DNA of 64,000 nucleotides from Rhodococcoides fascians NBRC 12155 = LMG 3623. Its GTDB lineage: Bacteria > Actinomycetota > Actinomycetes > Mycobacteriales > Mycobacteriaceae. The stretch lies in the NCBI RefSeq assembly GCF_001894785.1, contig NZ_BCWW01000004.1, forward strand, positions 186,001 to 250,000, in the 5' to 3' direction. The notes beneath the pieces were generated by a model. The model made no database searches, was not told the origin of the DNA, and saw nothing but the letters and a program-made list of their open reading frames with translations. This document shows, one piece after another, positions 39,267 to 49,065 of this stretch (position 1 is the first letter of the stretch; each line of letters begins with the position of its first letter). Made by a program: the position numbers and the translations under genes.

Positions 39267-40106
39267 ATGATCGACATGACGTGGCTGCAGGCGATCATCC
39301 TCGGCGCAGTCCAGGGACTGACGGAGTTCCTCCCCATTTCCTCTTCCGGGCATCTGCGAATCGTGTCGGGGGTGTTCTGGAACGAGGACGCCGGCGCGTC
39401 GTTCACCGCGGTGACGCAGCTGGGTACCGAAGCCGCTGTCCTGCTGTTCTTCTGGCGCGACATCGTCAGAATCATCAAGGCCTGGTTCGTCGGATTGCGC
39501 AGGAAAGAAGAACGGGGTCTCGATTACCGTATGGGGTGGTACGTGATCATCGCCACCATCCCGATCGGCATTCTGGGTCTGTTGTTCAAGGATCAGATCC
39601 GCACCGGTGCGCGCAATCTGTATCTGATCGCGTTCATGCTGATCGCTTTCGCCGTAGTCATCGCCGTCGCGGAGAAGCTGGGCCGTAAGGAACGGCCGAT
39701 CGAGGAACTCACCACCAGGGACGGCATCTTCATGGGCCTCGCTCAATGCCTGGCGCTGATTCCCGGAGTGTCCCGCTCCGGAGCCACCACCAGCGCCGGC
39801 CTGTTCCTCGGACTCGAACGCGAAGCTGCAGTGCGGTTTTCGTTCCTGCTCGCCATCCCGGCCGTCACGGCGTCCGGCTTGTTCTCGCTGCCCGACGCCT
39901 TCGAGCCGGTCGGCTCCGGCCTCGCCGCGTCGGGACCACAGCTGCTGGTGGCCACGATCATCGCGTTCGGCCTGGGTTATGCCTCGATCGCCTGGCTGCT
40001 CAAGTTCGTCGCGAACCATTCGCTGTACTGGTTCGTCGGTTACCGCATCGTGCTCGGTGTCGTTGTTCTGGGTCTGCTGGCCGGCGGGGTTGTCTCGGCT
40101 ACGTGA
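39267..40106 (+). CDS. uppP: Undecaprenyl-diphosphate phosphatase
   Basis: A 279-residue membrane enzyme (BacA/UppP) recycling the lipid carrier for cell-wall synthesis and giving bacitracin resistance. Motif 1 is [15 protein letters not shown] and motif 2 [14 protein letters not shown]; about eight helices are predicted. ATG 39267 ([13 protein letters not shown]) follows GGGACGGGG. The following phosphatase gene starts 25 bases downstream. The order uppP-mutase-DUF3090-SCO1664-mshC equals Rv2136c-Rv2130c. Confidence 0.95.
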   Translation: MIDMTWLQAIILGAVQGLTEFLPISSSGHLRIVSGVFWNEDAGASFTAVTQLGTEAAVLLFFWRDIVRIIKAWFVGLRRKEERGLDYRMGWYVIIATIPIGILGLLFKDQIRTGARNLYLIAFMLIAFAVVIAVAEKLGRKERPIEELTTRDGIFMGLAQCLALIPGVSRSGATTSAGLFLGLEREAAVRFSFLLAIPAVTASGLFSLPDAFEPVGSGLAASGPQLLVATIIAFGLGYASIAWLLKFVANHSLYWFVGYRIVLGVVVLGLLAGGVVSAT

Positions 40107-40131
40107 ACCGTTCCTCGTTAGGCTCGGAGCA

Positions 40132-40851
40132 ATGACAGTCATCTTGCTTCGCCATGGACGTTCGACGTCGAACACTGCGGGCACGCTCGCAGGTCGGAGC
40201 GAAGGGGTGGAGCTCGACGACCGGGGCCGAGAGCAGGCACAGGCGGTTGCCGAACGGCTGGGGGTCCTCCCGGTCGTGGAGATCGTGCGCTCTCCGTTGT
40301 TGCGGTGCGAGCAGACCGTGGAACCGTTGGCCACTCGGTTGGGGCTGACTCCGATGGTCGAGGACAGGATCGTCGAGGTCGACTACGGACAATGGACCGG
40401 TCGAACCATCAAGAAGCTGCTGGCCGAGCCGCTGTGGAAGGTCGTTCAGCAGCATCCGTCCGCGGCGGTGTTCCCCGAAGGCGAAGGCTTGGCTACGGTG
40501 CAGCAACGCGCGGTCCAGGCGATACGGGAGCACGATGCGCGGCTGGCCGCCCACCACGGCCGGGATGTGCTGTGGGTGGCCTGCTCTCACGGGGATGTGA
40601 TCAAGTCGGTGCTGTCCGATGCGATGGGTGCCCATCTCGATTCCTTCCAGCGGATCGTTGCCGATCCGGCGTCGATCAGCGTCGTGCGCTACACCTCGAC
40701 TCGGCCGTTCGTGTTGCGGACCAACGACACCGGATCCGACTTGAGCGTGTTCGTGCCGAAGGCGGAAGAGCCGACGTCCGACGAAGCAGGCGCGAAACCC
40801 GACGTTGCAGACTCGTCCGATGCAGTGGTGGGCGGCGGCGCGGGCACCTAG
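40132..40851 (+). CDS. Histidine phosphatase / phosphoglycerate-mutase-like protein (Rv2135c type)
   Basis: A 239-residue branch-1 histidine phosphatase. The phosphorylated His is in LLRHGRSTSN at the N-terminus; the acid/base Glu is in VDYGQWTGR and the second His in ACSHGDVIK. The C-terminal 40 residues are an acidic, Ala/Gly-rich tail. The substrate is unknown; the family includes phosphoserine and sugar phosphatases. ATG 40132 has GGAG 3-4 bases upstream. Likely in one operon with uppP. Confidence 0.87.
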   Translation: MTVILLRHGRSTSNTAGTLAGRSEGVELDDRGREQAQAVAERLGVLPVVEIVRSPLLRCEQTVEPLATRLGLTPMVEDRIVEVDYGQWTGRTIKKLLAEPLWKVVQQHPSAAVFPEGEGLATVQQRAVQAIREHDARLAAHHGRDVLWVACSHGDVIKSVLSDAMGAHLDSFQRIVADPASISVVRYTSTRPFVLRTNDTGSDLSVFVPKAEEPTSDEAGAKPDVADSSDAVVGGGAGT

Positions 40852-40986
40852 AGATGCCGGTTCGCCGCCGATCTCCCGATCGGTGGCAGGCTGGAGGGCG
40901 AGCAATACCGTCCACGGTCGATCTGTGGCCGATAATGGAAGTTCGCGATTCGTTTCGCGGAGCTTTTCGAGTCGTTAGGAGGTGCA

Positions 40987-41577
40987 ATGCCGCGCGCCAT
41001 ACACGTTTTTCGCACCCCTGATCGTTTCGTCGCCGGGACCGTAGGTGAGCCGGGTGACCGAACGTTCTTTCTCCAGGCGGTGCACGATGCCCGAGTGGTC
41101 TCGGTCGCGTTGGAGAAGCAGCAGGTACAGGTGCTGGCCGATCGAATGGGACTGCTGCTCGAGGAGGTGCAGCGTCGCTTCGGTACCGATGTGCCGACCG
41201 AGGAGGCCGAGACACTCGACACCAGCCCGTTGGTGACCCCGATCGACACCGAATTCAGGGTCGGCACGATGGGGTTGGGTTGGGACGCCGATGCCAATGC
41301 CGTCGTGGTGGAGTTGTTGGCCGTCAGTGAGGTCGAGGTCGACGAATCCGTCGTGCTCGACGACACCGACGAGGGCCCCGACGCGGTTCGAGTGTTTCTG
41401 ACACCCGTTCAGGCTCGCGAGTTCGCAGCGCGGTCCGAGCTGGTCGTGGCGGCCGGCCGAGCGCCGTGCCCGCTGTGCGGCCTGCCGCTCGCCCCCGAGG
41501 GACACGTCTGCATCAGGACGAACGGCTACCGCCGCGGTGCCACCTTCGGTCCGGTGACAGAGGTCGACGAGTCTTGA
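40987..41577 (+). CDS. DUF3090 family protein
   Basis: A 196-residue actinobacterial protein. PRAIHVFRTPDRFVAGTVGEPG, the FFLQA segment and a C-terminal CPLCGLPLAPEGHVC (both given in part) are family hallmarks; the two CxxC-like pairs (C-x2-C and one later Cys) suggest zinc binding. A perfect AGGAGG lies 4 bases before ATG 40987, the strongest ribosome site in this operon. The SCO1664-family gene overlaps its stop. These two genes are always neighbours in actinomycetes as far as I know, and no function is proven. Confidence 0.9.
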   Translation: MPRAIHVFRTPDRFVAGTVGEPGDRTFFLQAVHDARVVSVALEKQQVQVLADRMGLLLEEVQRRFGTDVPTEEAETLDTSPLVTPIDTEFRVGTMGLGWDADANAVVVELLAVSEVEVDESVVLDDTDEGPDAVRVFLTPVQAREFAARSELVVAAGRAPCPLCGLPLAPEGHVCIRTNGYRRGATFGPVTEVDES

Positions 41578-42386
41578 CCGTCGAACTACCTCCCTTCGAG
41601 GGCCGCGAGACCATGGAGACCGGCGAGCTGACTGTGGTCGGCCGGGTGGTTTCGGCGTCCAACGCCACCCTCGTGTGCGAGGCGGGCGACGGCGACTCGG
41701 CAGTGCGGTGCGTGTACAAACCCGTGCGCGGAGAGGTGCCGCTCTGGGACTTTCCCGACGGCACCCTCGCCGGGCGGGAGGTGGCGTCGTACGAGATCTC
41801 CGAGGCGCTCGGGTGGGGCGTGATTCCGCCCACGGTGCTGCGCGACGGTCCGTTCGGTCCCGGCATGGTGCAGAAGTGGATAGATACTCCCGAGGAGCGG
41901 GTCGAGGGCCGCGTGGACCTGGTCGACATCTGCCGTCCCGATCTCGTTCCGGCGGGCTGGATTCCGGTGTTGCAGGCCTACGACGGCGATGGGGAAGAGA
42001 TCGCTCTGATCCATGCCGACGATCCACGCCTGCAGCGGATGGCGGTTCTCGACGTCATTCTCAACAATGCAGATCGCAAGGGTGGGCATGCCCTCGAAGG
42101 TCTCGACGGTTATGTCTACGGGGTGGATCACGGCATCTGCCTGCACGCCGAGAACAAGCTGCGCACGGTTCTCTGGGGGTGGGCAGGCCAGGCGGTCGAC
42201 GATGCTCTGATGGCCGACGTCGTGCGGTTCGTCGAGACCTTCGACACCGTCATCGCTCCACGGCTGGTCGACAAGATAACGCTGGCCGAAACCGTTGCGG
42301 TGTTGGATCGGGCCCAGCAGCTGATCGCGCGCCCGGTCATGCCGGAACCTCGATCGAGCAGACCGATACCGTGGCCCGCCTTCTGA
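41574..42386 (+). CDS. SCO1664 family protein (PI3K/PI4K-like kinase fold)
   Basis: A 270-residue protein. Residues VVSASNATLVCEAGDG, CVYKPVRGEVPLWDFPDGTLAGREVASY (in part), DVILNNADRKGGHALEG and GVDHGICLH mark the SCO1664/PI3-4-kinase-related fold; the Lys of YKPVRGE, the NNADRKGGH and the DHG form the predicted ATP site. Real substrate unknown. The start chosen is TTG 41574 because it overlaps the DUF3090 stop (TTGA); ATG 41613 (METGELTVVG) is the alternative. mshC follows after 24 bases. Confidence 0.87.
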   Translation: MTVELPPFEGRETMETGELTVVGRVVSASNATLVCEAGDGDSAVRCVYKPVRGEVPLWDFPDGTLAGREVASYEISEALGWGVIPPTVLRDGPFGPGMVQKWIDTPEERVEGRVDLVDICRPDLVPAGWIPVLQAYDGDGEEIALIHADDPRLQRMAVLDVILNNADRKGGHALEGLDGYVYGVDHGICLHAENKLRTVLWGWAGQAVDDALMADVVRFVETFDTVIAPRLVDKITLAETVAVLDRAQQLIARPVMPEPRSSRPIPWPAF

Positions 42387-42410
42387 ACGGGCTCGGATAG
42401 GCTCGGCTGC

Positions 42411-43652
42411 ATGCATTCTTGGTCCAGCCCGGAGATCCCGACAATCCCAGGACAGGGTCCAGCGCTTCGGTTGTTCGATACCGCAGATCGCCAGGTCCGT
42501 CCGGTCACCCCCGGTTCGACCGCTCGCATGTACGTCTGCGGAATCACCCCGTACGACGCCACCCACCTGGGACATGCGGCAACGTATCTGACGTTCGATC
42601 TGATCAACCGCTTGTGGCGTGATGCGGGTATCGACGTGCACTACGTGCAGAACGTCACCGATGTCGACGATCCGCTGTTCGAGCGCGCGAATCGTGACGG
42701 TGAGGATTGGCGCGATCTCGGTGCGCGCGAGATCGAGCTGTTTCGCGCCGACATGGAGGCTCTGCGGGTCGTGCCTCCGCACGACTACATCGGTGCCGTC
42801 GAGTCGGTGGAGGAGGTCGTCGAACTGGTGGAGAAGCTGGTGGCGTCCGGCGCTGCCTACGTCGTCGACGACGCGGAGTACCCCGACGTGTACTTCCGTG
42901 CCGACGCAACCGAGCAGTTCGGCTACGAATCCGGCTACGACCGTCCCACCATGGACACGTTCTTCGCCGAACGCGGCGGAGATCCCGATCGTGCGGGCAA
43001 GCGCGATTCACTCGATGCGCTGCTGTGGCGCTCGGTACGTCCCGGCGAACCGTCGTGGCCGTCGCCGTGGGGCCCCGGCCGACCGGGCTGGCACATCGAA
43101 TGCGCTGCCATTGCATTGAACCGCATCGGAACCGGTTTCGACATCCAGGGCGGCGGAAGCGATCTCATCTTCCCGCACCACGAGTTCTCGGCAGCACACG
43201 CCGAGGCGGCAACCGGTGACCCTCGGTTCGCCCGGCACTACGTGCACACGGGAATGATCGGTCTCGACGGCGAGAAGATGTCGAAGAGCCGCGGCAACCT
43301 GGTGTTCGTCTCGAAGCTCCGCGCAGAGAACGTCGATCCGGCCGCGGTGCGGCTGGGCCTGCTCGCGGGCCACTACCGGCAGGATCGGCCGTGGTCCGAC
43401 GAGGTCCTCGAGCGAGCCCACACCCGCCTCGCGCTGTGGCGTCGAGCAGCGGCGCTCGAGTCCGCAGCGTCGGCCGACGACGTCGTCAACCGCCTGCGTC
43501 AGCATCTGGCCGATGACCTCGACACGCCCAAGGCTCTCGACGCCCTCGACGCGTGGGCGAGTTTCGCAGTCGAGCGCGGTGGATCGGATGCGACCGCACC
43601 CGGCACTTTCGCCGATGCGGTCGATGCGCTGCTCGGAGTTCCGCTGCGTTAG
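42411..43652 (+). CDS. mshC: L-cysteine:1D-myo-inositol 2-amino-2-deoxy-alpha-D-glucopyranoside ligase
   Basis: The 413-residue ATP-dependent ligase that adds cysteine to GlcN-inositol in mycothiol synthesis; a relative of cysteinyl-tRNA synthetase. Signatures: [32 protein letters not shown], the Zn-site CGI/C-H pattern, [23 protein letters not shown] and the KMSKS loop. It aligns with M. tuberculosis MshC from the first residue. ATG 42411 begins [10 protein letters not shown]. Its stop overlaps the convergent jetD stop by 4 bases (TTAG). Confidence 0.96.
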   Translation: MHSWSSPEIPTIPGQGPALRLFDTADRQVRPVTPGSTARMYVCGITPYDATHLGHAATYLTFDLINRLWRDAGIDVHYVQNVTDVDDPLFERANRDGEDWRDLGAREIELFRADMEALRVVPPHDYIGAVESVEEVVELVEKLVASGAAYVVDDAEYPDVYFRADATEQFGYESGYDRPTMDTFFAERGGDPDRAGKRDSLDALLWRSVRPGEPSWPSPWGPGRPGWHIECAAIALNRIGTGFDIQGGGSDLIFPHHEFSAAHAEAATGDPRFARHYVHTGMIGLDGEKMSKSRGNLVFVSKLRAENVDPAAVRLGLLAGHYRQDRPWSDEVLERAHTRLALWRRAAALESAASADDVVNRLRQHLADDLDTPKALDALDAWASFAVERGGSDATAPGTFADAVDALLGVPLR

Positions 43653-44899
43653 TCCGCGGGCCCCAGGCGTAGATCCGCCAGCAGATCCGGGATCAGGCGT
43701 TCTTCCATGACCGCTCGTCCCGAATCCCGCAGTGCAGCAGCCAGTTCCGGGTCCCACGGAGTGTCCGTGGGATGCCCCTTCAGTGGTTCCGAGTTGCGCG
43801 CGTCCAGTGCGCGGCGGTACGAGTCGACGTCCATTCGCCACGGCACCGCGTCGTACCGGGTGAGTGCGCGGGTCACCATGTGCATTCCGGCCCAGTCGAA
43901 GTCGGCACGCCATTCGATCGTGGTGCCGGGGGCGCGCGCAGCCAGCAGCCGATGCACGGCGGCCGAGGGCTGACCGTCGGTGCAGATCAAGCTGGCACAG
44001 TTCGAGCCGAGAGAGCGGGCTGCGGCCGCGAGCACAGCGACGTTCTCGCACACGAACACGGTCGACGAGCTGTTGGTGAGAGGGCCGCGCGCGAGCATGT
44101 CCACGGTGACGGGAAAGGGCACGCCCTCGTCGGCTGCTTCGTTGAGCCAGCGAGCCACCGTGTGGGTCTCTACGACGCGGTAGCCGAGAACCAGTACCCG
44201 GCTCGACACGGCGTCGACCGACACCCCGGCCGTTTCCCACAGCGCTCTGATCCCCACTGGATCGACGGGTCGAGGCACGTTCTCGCGCAACGACAATGCA
44301 TCGAGGACGAGTTTCGCGGCACCGCCGCCCGTGAGGGCCTTGGTATCACCGGTGGCCAGTTCCGCCAGCTCGGTGAGCGACATCCCGTCCACCGGGAGCA
44401 GCGCCAGGACTTGCGTTGCGACCCCGAGCGCGTCGACGGCGACGCGGCCACCGAGGGTGCCGTCCTGATTGAGCAACGACGCGATCCAGTGCTCGATCCA
44501 CTCGCGATCGGTACCACCGCCGAGCGCCTCACGCGCCCGATCGAGCGCATCGGCGCGCACCTGAGCCTTGTCGGCCGCAATGCGCTTCTTGTCCTGCAGT
44601 GGTGCCTGACCGGCAAGGGTGTCGATCAGACCGATACCGCCGTTGAGCGGATGGCTCAACCACGCGTCGAACCGCTCGAGATCGAGCCGGGTGCTCCGTG
44701 CCCGAGAGTGCAGGCTGGAGTTGGACTTCGAGATGGCACTGCACAGACGCCACAGTTCCGGCGCATCACTCAGGTCGACGGTGATGTTGCCGCCGACACG
44801 AAGCCAGTTGGACTCCAACTTCTTTCGCGCAGCGTCCAACAGCGCCGCCAATTCGACGCTGCCTCGCCACTCACTGTTACCGGCCAAACTCCAGCCCAC
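43649..44899 (-). CDS. jetD: Wadjet JetD (type II; DUF3323/DUF2399, Toprim nuclease)
   Basis: A 416-residue nuclease subunit of the Wadjet system (TIGR02679), which cuts plasmid DNA extruded by the JetABC complex. The C-terminal half is a Toprim domain: E285 in [10 protein letters not shown] and the D333-x-D335 pair in ADFDWAGMH are the metal ligands; the N-terminal half is the DUF3323-like arm. The start GTG 44899 overlaps the 3' end of jetC by 23 bases. The stop abuts mshC from the other side. Without E285 or the Asp pair the system would be inactive; all are present. Confidence 0.92.
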   Translation of the reverse strand: MGWSLAGNSEWRGSVELAALLDAARKKLESNWLRVGGNITVDLSDAPELWRLCSAISKSNSSLHSRARSTRLDLERFDAWLSHPLNGGIGLIDTLAGQAPLQDKKRIAADKAQVRADALDRAREALGGGTDREWIEHWIASLLNQDGTLGGRVAVDALGVATQVLALLPVDGMSLTELAELATGDTKALTGGGAAKLVLDALSLRENVPRPVDPVGIRALWETAGVSVDAVSSRVLVLGYRVVETHTVARWLNEAADEGVPFPVTVDMLARGPLTNSSSTVFVCENVAVLAAAARSLGSNCASLICTDGQPSAAVHRLLAARAPGTTIEWRADFDWAGMHMVTRALTRYDAVPWRMDVDSYRRALDARNSEPLKGHPTDTPWDPELAAALRDSGRAVMEERLIPDLLADLRLGPAD

Positions 44900-47800
44900 C
44901 TTCGGTTCGGGTCGGCACCCGGCGGGTCAACGGTGATCCGAGGGCGGCTGCGAGGTCGGTGCCGTCGTGTTCGGCGAACAATTCACCGTTCTCCCACACC
45001 AGAAGTGCTGCGCTGACGGTGTTCTCGGCGGTCGAGTGCGCCAAATCGTAGTGTGCGCAACCGGGGACGTCCGCGTAGGTGATCCACAGGTCGTAACCGG
45101 TCATGAACAGATCCAGGTCGAATTGCACACTCAGTCCGAGCAATTCGCTACGACCGTTGTCGTCGACACCGGCGAACGCCTCGTCCAGCGCCAGCAGCCG
45201 CGGTGAATGCGGATCGGCGGACGAGAGCATCACGTGCGCCGCGGCGAACAGCGGCAAATGCAGCGACACCGATTGCTCACCGCCCGAGAGTGCACTGTGA
45301 CGAGCGACGGTCAGACGATCCTCGTTGCCTTCGCCGCTGATGAGCGTGAACGCGAACACCCGCCAGCGGCGATAGTCCAGTGTCGCGGACAGGATCTCGG
45401 GATACGACCGTTCCGGATGTGCCGCACGAGCGATCCTGATCTCCGATGCGAAGTGTGCGCGCATCGCGGCCAGATCGTCCTGGCTCAGCGCCGAGGCATC
45501 GCGGTCGAGCAGCTTGGACACTGCCCGCGCCCCGTCGTCGAGGTTGTCCGCGAGCACCCAGTGCACGCCGATCGTGTTGCCCGAGGACATACGGCGTTGC
45601 TTCATCTCGGCGGACATCTGGGCGATCAGCTCGCGTGCGTCGACGGTGCGCTCGTGAATCTGCTGCGCCAACCCGGTCAGCAGCGCGTCTTCGAGAATTC
45701 GGCGTTCCTGCTCGGTCAAGAGCAGTTCCTGGTCGGCCCTGGCGGCACCGATGCGGTCGGCGAAGTCTCCGACCGAGGAATAGCCCTGCTCGTCCTGCAC
45801 GCGTACCACCGTCAACCCGTCCGGTGCGTCCCACTGCAGGCGGTAGTCCTGACCGGAAGCGGCCAGTTGCGAGTCGAACTCCTGCAGTGCGCTCGTCAGC
45901 GCCGTTCGTGTCGACTTCCGGCTCGAGTCGCTCACTTTCACCGACGCCGTCGCCGTGTCGAGAGCCGAATACAGCGCGAGCACCACCGGTGGAAGTACCG
46001 GGACGTCGTCGTCGGGGCCGGCGGCCTGCTGAACCCGATACAGGATCTGTTCGACCGTCAGCCACGCCGAGTCGCTGGCCGGCCACGTGTACGTCTCGTG
46101 CACGCCGAGGATATGCAGCAGATCCTTGCGGGCGTACGGTGCCAGTCGGACGGCATCACCCAGGGTCTCGGTCACGGCAGCGCGCAGGCTCTCGAGCGCC
46201 GTGTTGCATGCACCCTCGGCCTTGCCGATCGCCTCGCCGGCTTCCTTGTCCGCCTTTCGGGCTGCTCGCTGCTCGGCTCGGCACTTCTCGATGCGATCGC
46301 GCGCGTTGTCGAGATCGGTGTTGATCTGTTCGGCCGTGGCACCGAGTTTCTCGCTCAGCAATTCCAGACGCTGCAGCTGTTGCCGATAGCTCTCGTCGGC
46401 TATCGCGGCTTCCTCGGCGAGTTCCTCGGCCAGTCCGGTGGCCTCCTCGAGGCGGTTGGTGGCCTCGCGCGCCCGCTCGGTCTCGCGTGCGTGGTCGCTG
46501 CGTTTACGGATGACCGCTGCGCCCTGATGCTCGAAATGGCGAATCGCTGCGGCGAGGGCATCGACATCGCGGCCCAGGTATGGGGTGCGATGGGCCACGG
46601 CGACGGAGCGCAGTTGTTTCTCTTTCGCGGACAGGTCGGCGATCGCCTGGTCGAATTCTCTGTCTGCCGCTGCAGACGCATCTTTCGAGGTGCGCAGCGC
46701 GCCTGCGGCTGCCGTGACGGCACGTTGCGCCTTCACGATGGCCGAGACTCGGGGGAGCTGCTTGGCGGCCGCGTTCAACGCCTGCACCAGCTCGCGTGCC
46801 GCCAGCTCGGCGGCGGTCGCGGTCGCGAGTTCGGCTGTCGCGGAATCGATCGCAGCACCGAGCTCGGCGATGCGCTGCTCTCGCCGACGCGCCCGCGCCG
46901 TGGCACCGATGTACTCGGCATCCGGTTTTGCGTGGCGACCCTGCTGCACTCCCTGCCAGTACCGACCGTCGACGCCTATCGAGACAGAACTGTCCGAGAG
47001 GTCGTTTCGATCCTGCTGCAATGCAATCGAATTCAGTACATCGAGGATTCGCGATTCCTGGACGGCAGTACCGGGCTCGGGTTCCAGCACGGACGCGAGC
47101 GTCGAACCGGTCGGCCTCGCGGCCACCGGTAGCGGCGACAGATATTGCTCCGACGTCGCGTCGACGGGGGAGTCTGCGGTCGGATGAATCCACCCGTCGA
47201 GCAGGTTCGCGGCCTGCAGTGCGGATTCGATCCCCGCCGCGTCGGCAGAGGAGACCGCATCGGCAAACCGAACCAGTTGCCACAGTGGTGCGCCCGAGAG
47301 ATCGGCACGGCTGTCGGTGCGCGCTGCGAACGGTGGTGGGGCATCGTCGTGTTCGGCTCGCACCAGGGACAGTTCGCCCCGCAGCGCCTTCACCTCGGCC
47401 TCGCGCGCGGCCACGTCGACGCGTGCCTGTGCCTGCCGGGCGCGAATCGCGTCGATACCGTCCGAGGTCTGCTCGGCGAGCACGGATTCCAGGCTCGGGG
47501 CGTCGTCGTCGCCGATGCCTGCCAGGGCTGCGTCGAGGGCCTCGAACACAGCGGAGGTGATGCCTGCGGAGGAGTAGAGCGAAGAGTTGCTCGACCACCA
47601 GGCCCGCAGACCCGAAGCGAACTGCGCCTTCTCCAGGTCCACCGTCGCCTCGGCCTCGGTGACGGCAGCCGCGGCTGCTTCGAGCAACTCGCGCGCCTTC
47701 GTTGCGGCCTTCTCCGCGCGAGCGCGTTCCGTCGACGCCTTCTCGACGGTAGTCAGCGCCTCACGCACTGCACGTACGTCGCCGTCCCGTTCCTCGGCGT

Positions 47801-49061
47801 GCCCACGAAGCGCGGTACTGATCTGATCACTGCGCGCCGTCCCGGGCAGCGGTGTCCACACGATGCCCGCGTCCTCGGCCGCAGTCTGCAGCTCGTCCTC
47901 TGCGCGAGTCACTCCGGCAACGGAGTCCCGGAGTGCCGAATCCGCCCGGGCCGCCTCGGCCGTGCGCTGCTCCAGTTCTGCTTGCGCTTTGCGTGCGCGA
48001 TCGGCCTGCTGCGCCGTCGAGACCTCCAGCTTCGCAGCGGATTCGGCGAGATCGTCCAGTTGCTGCTTGCCCTCGTACGCGCTCGAGCGCTGCAGGGTTT
48101 CTCGGTCTGCGACGGCCTGATCGAGCGCACGCTCGGCCTCGTCGAACCGCGTCTCTGCGGCCGCCCGTTCCAGCAGACGCCGGTCCTTCAGGGCGGCGGC
48201 GGCGAAGTGCGCGGTGGTCGCGTGCGTCACGGCTTCGAGCCGACGCGAGACTTGCTCGACATCCGAACGGGTCTGTACGCGAAGGTATTTGGAGTAGACC
48301 GACACGAAGTTCCTGGCCGCCTGATCGGCTTGGGCCAGTCCCTCCAGCGCGCGTCCGACTTCCTCCATGTCGCTGAAGGAACGTGCTGCCTCGAGCACCA
48401 GTTGCTCGTCGAGGGGACGCAGACCGTCGGTCAGCGCCTGGGACAACCCTTTCGGATCGAGATTCTTGGCCAACTGCGGACGGCGAAGTGTCAGAATCAA
48501 ATTGATCAACTGGTCGTACCGTTGCGCGCCGAGCCCGAACATCCGGGCGTCGATCGCGGCGCGGTAGTCGACCGGACGATCGGTCAGGGCATCGCTGCCG
48601 AGTTGTTCGGCCAATTGTTTCTTCGTCAGCGGCCGGTCGTCGGAGCCCAACAACGAGAAGTCTACTCCCACTCGGCCGTCGGCCACGAAGTACCAGCGGG
48701 TCACCTTGTCGTTGTGGCGGCTCGCCCGCATACCGATTCCGACGGTCACCGATTCGGGGTCCTCGCGCGAGCCGCGGCCGAATTCCATCCACACGTACGA
48801 ATGTGCGCTTTCCTGCCCTCGGTAGAGCAGGTTGGACTTCATCGTTCGCTCTTCACCGGCGAACGGGTTGAGTCGGCGCGGCTCGATCCGGCCGTCGAGG
48901 ACGAAGGGAAACAGCACTTCGAGCGCTTTGGTCTTGCCGGATCCGTTGGGACCACGCAGCACCAACCGACCGTCGGCGAAGGAGAACTCCTGATCCCGGT
49001 AGTCCCACAGGTTGACGATTCCGGCGCGCGTGGGCCTAAAGCGATTCGAGTGTGCGGTCAT
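44877..49061 (-). CDS. jetC: Wadjet JetC (type II; SMC-like ATPase)
   Basis: A 1394-residue SMC-like ATPase (TIGR02680), the motor that extrudes loops from small circular DNA. Walker A GPNGSGKT is at 37-44; the signature LSGGEQ at 1258-1263; Walker B LLALDEAF with D1293/E1294. Between them lie two long coiled-coil arms (about 190-480 and 730-960) rich in Ala, Glu and Arg, and a hinge region. The head has the ABC halves joined by a long hairpin, unlike classical SMC. ATG 49061 begins MTAHSNRF, 4 bases after jetB. No frameshift seen. Confidence 0.93.
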   Translation of the reverse strand: MTAHSNRFRPTRAGIVNLWDYRDQEFSFADGRLVLRGPNGSGKTKALEVLFPFVLDGRIEPRRLNPFAGEERTMKSNLLYRGQESAHSYVWMEFGRGSREDPESVTVGIGMRASRHNDKVTRWYFVADGRVGVDFSLLGSDDRPLTKKQLAEQLGSDALTDRPVDYRAAIDARMFGLGAQRYDQLINLILTLRRPQLAKNLDPKGLSQALTDGLRPLDEQLVLEAARSFSDMEEVGRALEGLAQADQAARNFVSVYSKYLRVQTRSDVEQVSRRLEAVTHATTAHFAAAALKDRRLLERAAAETRFDEAERALDQAVADRETLQRSSAYEGKQQLDDLAESAAKLEVSTAQQADRARKAQAELEQRTAEAARADSALRDSVAGVTRAEDELQTAAEDAGIVWTPLPGTARSDQISTALRGHAEERDGDVRAVREALTTVEKASTERARAEKAATKARELLEAAAAAVTEAEATVDLEKAQFASGLRAWWSSNSSLYSSAGITSAVFEALDAALAGIGDDDAPSLESVLAEQTSDGIDAIRARQAQARVDVAAREAEVKALRGELSLVRAEHDDAPPPFAARTDSRADLSGAPLWQLVRFADAVSSADAAGIESALQAANLLDGWIHPTADSPVDATSEQYLSPLPVAARPTGSTLASVLEPEPGTAVQESRILDVLNSIALQQDRNDLSDSSVSIGVDGRYWQGVQQGRHAKPDAEYIGATARARRREQRIAELGAAIDSATAELATATAAELAARELVQALNAAAKQLPRVSAIVKAQRAVTAAAGALRTSKDASAAADREFDQAIADLSAKEKQLRSVAVAHRTPYLGRDVDALAAAIRHFEHQGAAVIRKRSDHARETERAREATNRLEEATGLAEELAEEAAIADESYRQQLQRLELLSEKLGATAEQINTDLDNARDRIEKCRAEQRAARKADKEAGEAIGKAEGACNTALESLRAAVTETLGDAVRLAPYARKDLLHILGVHETYTWPASDSAWLTVEQILYRVQQAAGPDDDVPVLPPVVLALYSALDTATASVKVSDSSRKSTRTALTSALQEFDSQLAASGQDYRLQWDAPDGLTVVRVQDEQGYSSVGDFADRIGAARADQELLLTEQERRILEDALLTGLAQQIHERTVDARELIAQMSAEMKQRRMSSGNTIGVHWVLADNLDDGARAVSKLLDRDASALSQDDLAAMRAHFASEIRIARAAHPERSYPEILSATLDYRRWRVFAFTLISGEGNEDRLTVARHSALSGGEQSVSLHLPLFAAAHVMLSSADPHSPRLLALDEAFAGVDDNGRSELLGLSVQFDLDLFMTGYDLWITYADVPGCAHYDLAHSTAENTVSAALLVWENGELFAEHDGTDLAAALGSPLTRRVPTRTEGGLEFGR

Positions 49062-49065
49062 CTAC

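Noticed and set aside
45207..47132. 641-residue plus-strand frame opposite jetC
   Set aside because: Shadow of jetC, whose ATPase motifs and length are clear.
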